From positions 1 through 16,392 of the forward strand of contig PXQZ01000105.1 of assembly GCA_003021755.1 (NCBI GenBank): a stretch of 16,392 nt of DNA, in the 5' to 3' direction. The notes under the pieces are model-generated. The model did no database searches. It saw nothing but the letters and a program-made list of their open reading frames with translations, and was not told the origin of the DNA. Source of the stretch: Halobacteriales archaeon QH_8_67_36. Its GTDB lineage: Archaea; Halobacteriota; Halobacteria; Halobacteriales; Haloarculaceae. Shown one piece after another: positions 14,885-16,392 of the stretch; within the stretch, counting starts at the first letter, position 1, and the number at the start of each line of letters is the position of its first letter. The position numbers were made by a program, and so were the translations under genes.

Positions 14885-15859
14885 TCAGAACAGCGCGTCG
14901 GATTCGTCCAGCACTTCGGCAGGCCCGCCGACCCGCCAGACGCGCGTGTCGACGCCGCAGTCCGCGACGGCCGCCTCCACACGGTCGACGTACTCCGCGG
15001 TGGTGTTCACGTACGTACTCGCGCCGGTGTCGACCGAGAAGTACGCCGGGACGTCCTCTTCGGTGCGAAGCGCTCGGACGGCGTTGAAAATCTCGATGGT
15101 GCGGGGCTGCCAGTACACCCAGCCGGCGGGGCCGGTCATCGTCGTCGCGGCCAGCGACAGCGAGTCGTGTTCGGCCAGTTCGAACGCCCGAGCGAAGTCG
15201 GCGTCGTAGAGGGCATCGCGCATGTCCGAAACCTGGGACTGGATGTTGGCCATCCGGGCCTGGAACATGTGACTGTCGGCGGCCTCCGCATGGGCCTGCT
15301 CGGTCTCCTTGTAGGAGGGGACCATCCCGGCGACGATGCGCAGGTCGTCTTCGAGGTCGGTCTCGATGCGTTCGCTGCGACAGTCCCGGTCGTTGACGCC
15401 GGTCTTCAGGTGCGAGAAGGCGCCGGTGACCGCGCGAGCGGCCGACGCGGAGCCCCGTCGCGCGACCGTCGATATTTCGGGGTGGGTCATGTCGAGGCCC
15501 GCCGCCTCGACCAGGGCTGTCGCCGCCGCGGCGAAGCCCGACGAGGAGGAGCCAAAGCCGATGTTCGTCGGGAAGTCGTTGGTCGATTCGAACCGGACCG
15601 GGTCGTCGATGCCGGCCAGGTCGCGGACGTGGTCGACGACCGAGTCGATGCGCTCGGCGCCCCGGCCCTCGACCGTCTCGCCGTCGATGACGTAGCGGTC
15701 GCCGTCGAGCGACGGGTCGAACTGGACGGTGGTCTTGGTCCGACTGGGCGCCGTGCTGACCGAGATGCTGTCGTGGTAGGGCATCCGCTGCTCCTCGTCG
15801 CGCATCCCGTGGTACTTCACCAGCCCCTGAATGGGGTGAGCCTTCGCGGTCGATTTCAT
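14885..15859 (-). CDS. mvaD: Phosphomevalonate decarboxylase (GHMP kinase superfamily)
   Basis: This 324-residue cytosolic enzyme decarboxylates phosphomevalonate to isopentenyl phosphate in the archaeal branch of the mevalonate pathway, supplying isoprenoid ether lipids, carotenoids and quinones. The GHMP ATP-binding loop is TNIGFGSSSSGFAAAATA (98-115). Arg142 in RRGSASAAR and Asp277 in SVDTGAST are the likely catalytic pair. The motif VKYHGMRD near 14-21 replaces the VKYWGKRD of classical diphosphomevalonate decarboxylases. The substrate follows from close resemblance to the Haloferax phosphomevalonate decarboxylase as I remember it. The ATG at 15859 is preceded by GGTGAGGT and a weak AATAGC box about 25-30 bases upstream, inside an inverted repeat. 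The next gene upstream is divergent, with a 175-base gap. Confidence 0.88.
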   Translation of the reverse strand: MKSTAKAHPIQGLVKYHGMRDEEQRMPYHDSISVSTAPSRTKTTVQFDPSLDGDRYVIDGETVEGRGAERIDSVVDHVRDLAGIDDPVRFESTNDFPTNIGFGSSSSGFAAAATALVEAAGLDMTHPEISTVARRGSASAARAVTGAFSHLKTGVNDRDCRSERIETDLEDDLRIVAGMVPSYKETEQAHAEAADSHMFQARMANIQSQVSDMRDALYDADFARAFELAEHDSLSLAATTMTGPAGWVYWQPRTIEIFNAVRALRTEEDVPAYFSVDTGASTYVNTTAEYVDRVEAAVADCGVDTRVWRVGGPAEVLDESDALF

Positions 15860-15870
15860 ACCTCACCGTT

Positions 15871-15911
15871 CCGGGCCGGTCACTTTGCTATTGCGAACCG
15901 GTCCGGCCCGG
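15871..15911. repeat. Inverted repeat around the mvaD promoter
   Basis: CCGGGCCGG (15871-15879) and CCGGCCCGG (15903-15911) are perfect nine-base inverted arms separated by 23 bases. The enclosed stretch holds the only TATA-like candidate for mvaD (minus strand AATAGC). It could be an operator that brackets the promoter, or chance in GC-rich DNA. A smaller repeat, TTATG/CATAA (15948-15952, 15958-15962), lies further toward the divergent gene. Confidence 0.35.
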
Positions 15912-15990
15912 AGAGCGGGCAGGGCCTTCTATTAGACAATCTGCCGGTTATGCGCCCCATAATGCAGTGGATATGCTGACTTCGCTCCGT

Positions 15991-16001
15991 AAAAATTTAA
16001 T
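15991..16001 (+). promoter_or_regulatory. TATA-like element of the UPF0175-like gene
   Basis: AAAAATTTAAT is the most AT-rich run in the mvaD-16035 gap and ends 34 bases before the ATG at 16035. This leaves a short leader carrying GGCGAGG at 16023-16029, a possible ribosome binding site five bases before the ATG. Confidence 0.45.
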
Positions 16002-16034
16002 ACCTGGTCTCGCTACGTCTCAGGCGAGGACACG

Positions 16035-16211
16035 ATGACATACACCTCCCTCACGACGGCGCTGACGCTGTACCGCGGCGGAACCCTCGGTCTGGAGCAG
16101 GCCGCGTCCTACGGCGGCGTTGGGACCGGCAAGCTGGTTTCGGAACTCCGCTCGCGGGGCTTCGAGGTCCGCGAAGAGGACTATGACCTGCTGGCCGAGG
16201 CGGCCAACTGA
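16035..16211 (+). CDS. Small UPF0175-like protein (DUF7317-like)
   Basis: This 58-residue protein has a single helix-turn-helix-like unit: a helix with TALTLYRGG, then TLGLEQAASYGGVGTGKLVSELRSRGFEVREEDYDLL. It follows the pattern of UPF0175 antitoxin-like proteins (short lever helix, LxxAA turn, recognition helix, RGxxV end). I associate haloarchaeal members with the name DUF7317, with moderate confidence. It may bind DNA, but there is no adjacent toxin-like gene; both neighbours are metabolic. A GGCGAGG ribosome binding site precedes the ATG by five bases, so the transcript need not be leaderless. It is convergent with the adenosyltransferase gene, with a 36-base gap. Third codon positions are mostly G/C, which supports real coding. 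Confidence 0.72.
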   Translation: MTYTSLTTALTLYRGGTLGLEQAASYGGVGTGKLVSELRSRGFEVREEDYDLLAEAAN

Positions 16212-16247
16212 ACACGCCAGCGACCGCAGCGTTCGGTCCCCGCTGAC

Positions 16248-16392
16248 TCAGTACTCCGGACTCTCCTCCCGGACGCCTTCCCGTTTGTTGACCAGCCGCG
16301 CCAGCGTGAACAGCGTGTCCGAGAGCCGGTTGAGGTAGATGATTGCCGTGCCGTTGATGCCGGCCTCCTCGGCGGCCAGCGAGACGCAGCGC
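16248..16392 (-). CDS. pduO: PduO-type cob(I)alamin adenosyltransferase (C-terminal part only)
   Basis: The visible 47 residues end in YLNRLSDTLFTLARLVNKREG, the signature of PduO-type ATP:cob(I)alamin adenosyltransferases, with the Arg-Leu-Ser-Asp run that helps shape the active site. The enzyme attaches the adenosyl group to B12 after uptake, making coenzyme B12. The N-terminal part, including the ATP-binding segment, lies beyond the right edge, so completeness cannot be judged. It lies about 3 kb from btuF and 4 kb from btuC. Confidence 0.85.
   Translation of the reverse strand, partial: RCVSLAAEEAGINGTAIIYLNRLSDTLFTLARLVNKREGVREESPEY

Noticed and set aside
1..16392. CRISPR array, tRNA, rRNA, insertion sequence, or cobalamin riboswitch
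   Set aside because: No regularly spaced repeats, cloverleaf or transposase were seen, and the 59-base btuC-btuF gap has no room for a riboswitch.

Overview
The window is high-GC archaeal DNA from a halophile of the class Halobacteria, possibly Haloarculaceae (the family is a guess). Three things support this. The proteins are strongly acidic and Lys-poor. G/C dominates third codon positions. Many start codons lie about 25-30 bases after a TATA-like box, as in leaderless haloarchaeal transcripts. I see no rRNA, tRNA, CRISPR array, insertion sequence or phage gene, and no gene-free stretch over 300 bases.

Left part (1-2150): four small plus-strand genes. They encode a histidine phosphatase, two haloarchaeal proteins of unknown function (DUF7124-like and DUF5815-like), and a 74-residue winged-helix-like protein with a 20-base palindrome directly upstream of its TATA box.

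Pyrimidine/arginine block (2160-7220): carB (plus) and carA (minus), the two carbamoyl-phosphate synthase subunits, are convergent rather than in one operon. carA is divergent from an Lrp/AsnC regulator gene. A palindrome with TTACGA/TCGTAA arms sits between carA and the regulator gene, and a near copy sits upstream of carB. In both promoters a second TTACGA lies 51-52 bases from the first. This suggests one regulator coordinates the two separated subunit genes. Directly after the regulator is the C-terminal piece of an MscS-family mechanosensitive channel, without its membrane part.

Helicase and cobalamin block (7650-13375): an MrfA/Hrq1-type DEAH helicase, then btuD, btuC and btuF for vitamin B12 uptake. 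btuC and btuF diverge from a 59-base gap with one self-complementary TATA box, nearly equidistant from both start codons. btuD is broken: about 37 codons after the Walker A motif are missing, including the Q-loop, and the reading frame shifts. The C-terminal end of a PduO-type cobalamin adenosyltransferase gene enters at the right edge, so B12 uptake and activation lie within about 6 kb.

Right part (13420-16392): an NDH-2-like flavoprotein, a GHMP-family phosphomevalonate decarboxylase of the archaeal mevalonate pathway, a 58-residue UPF0175-like protein, and the adenosyltransferase fragment. The gaps hold inverted repeats and short repeated words.

All family assignments are from reading the sequence and from memory of these families; no search was run.
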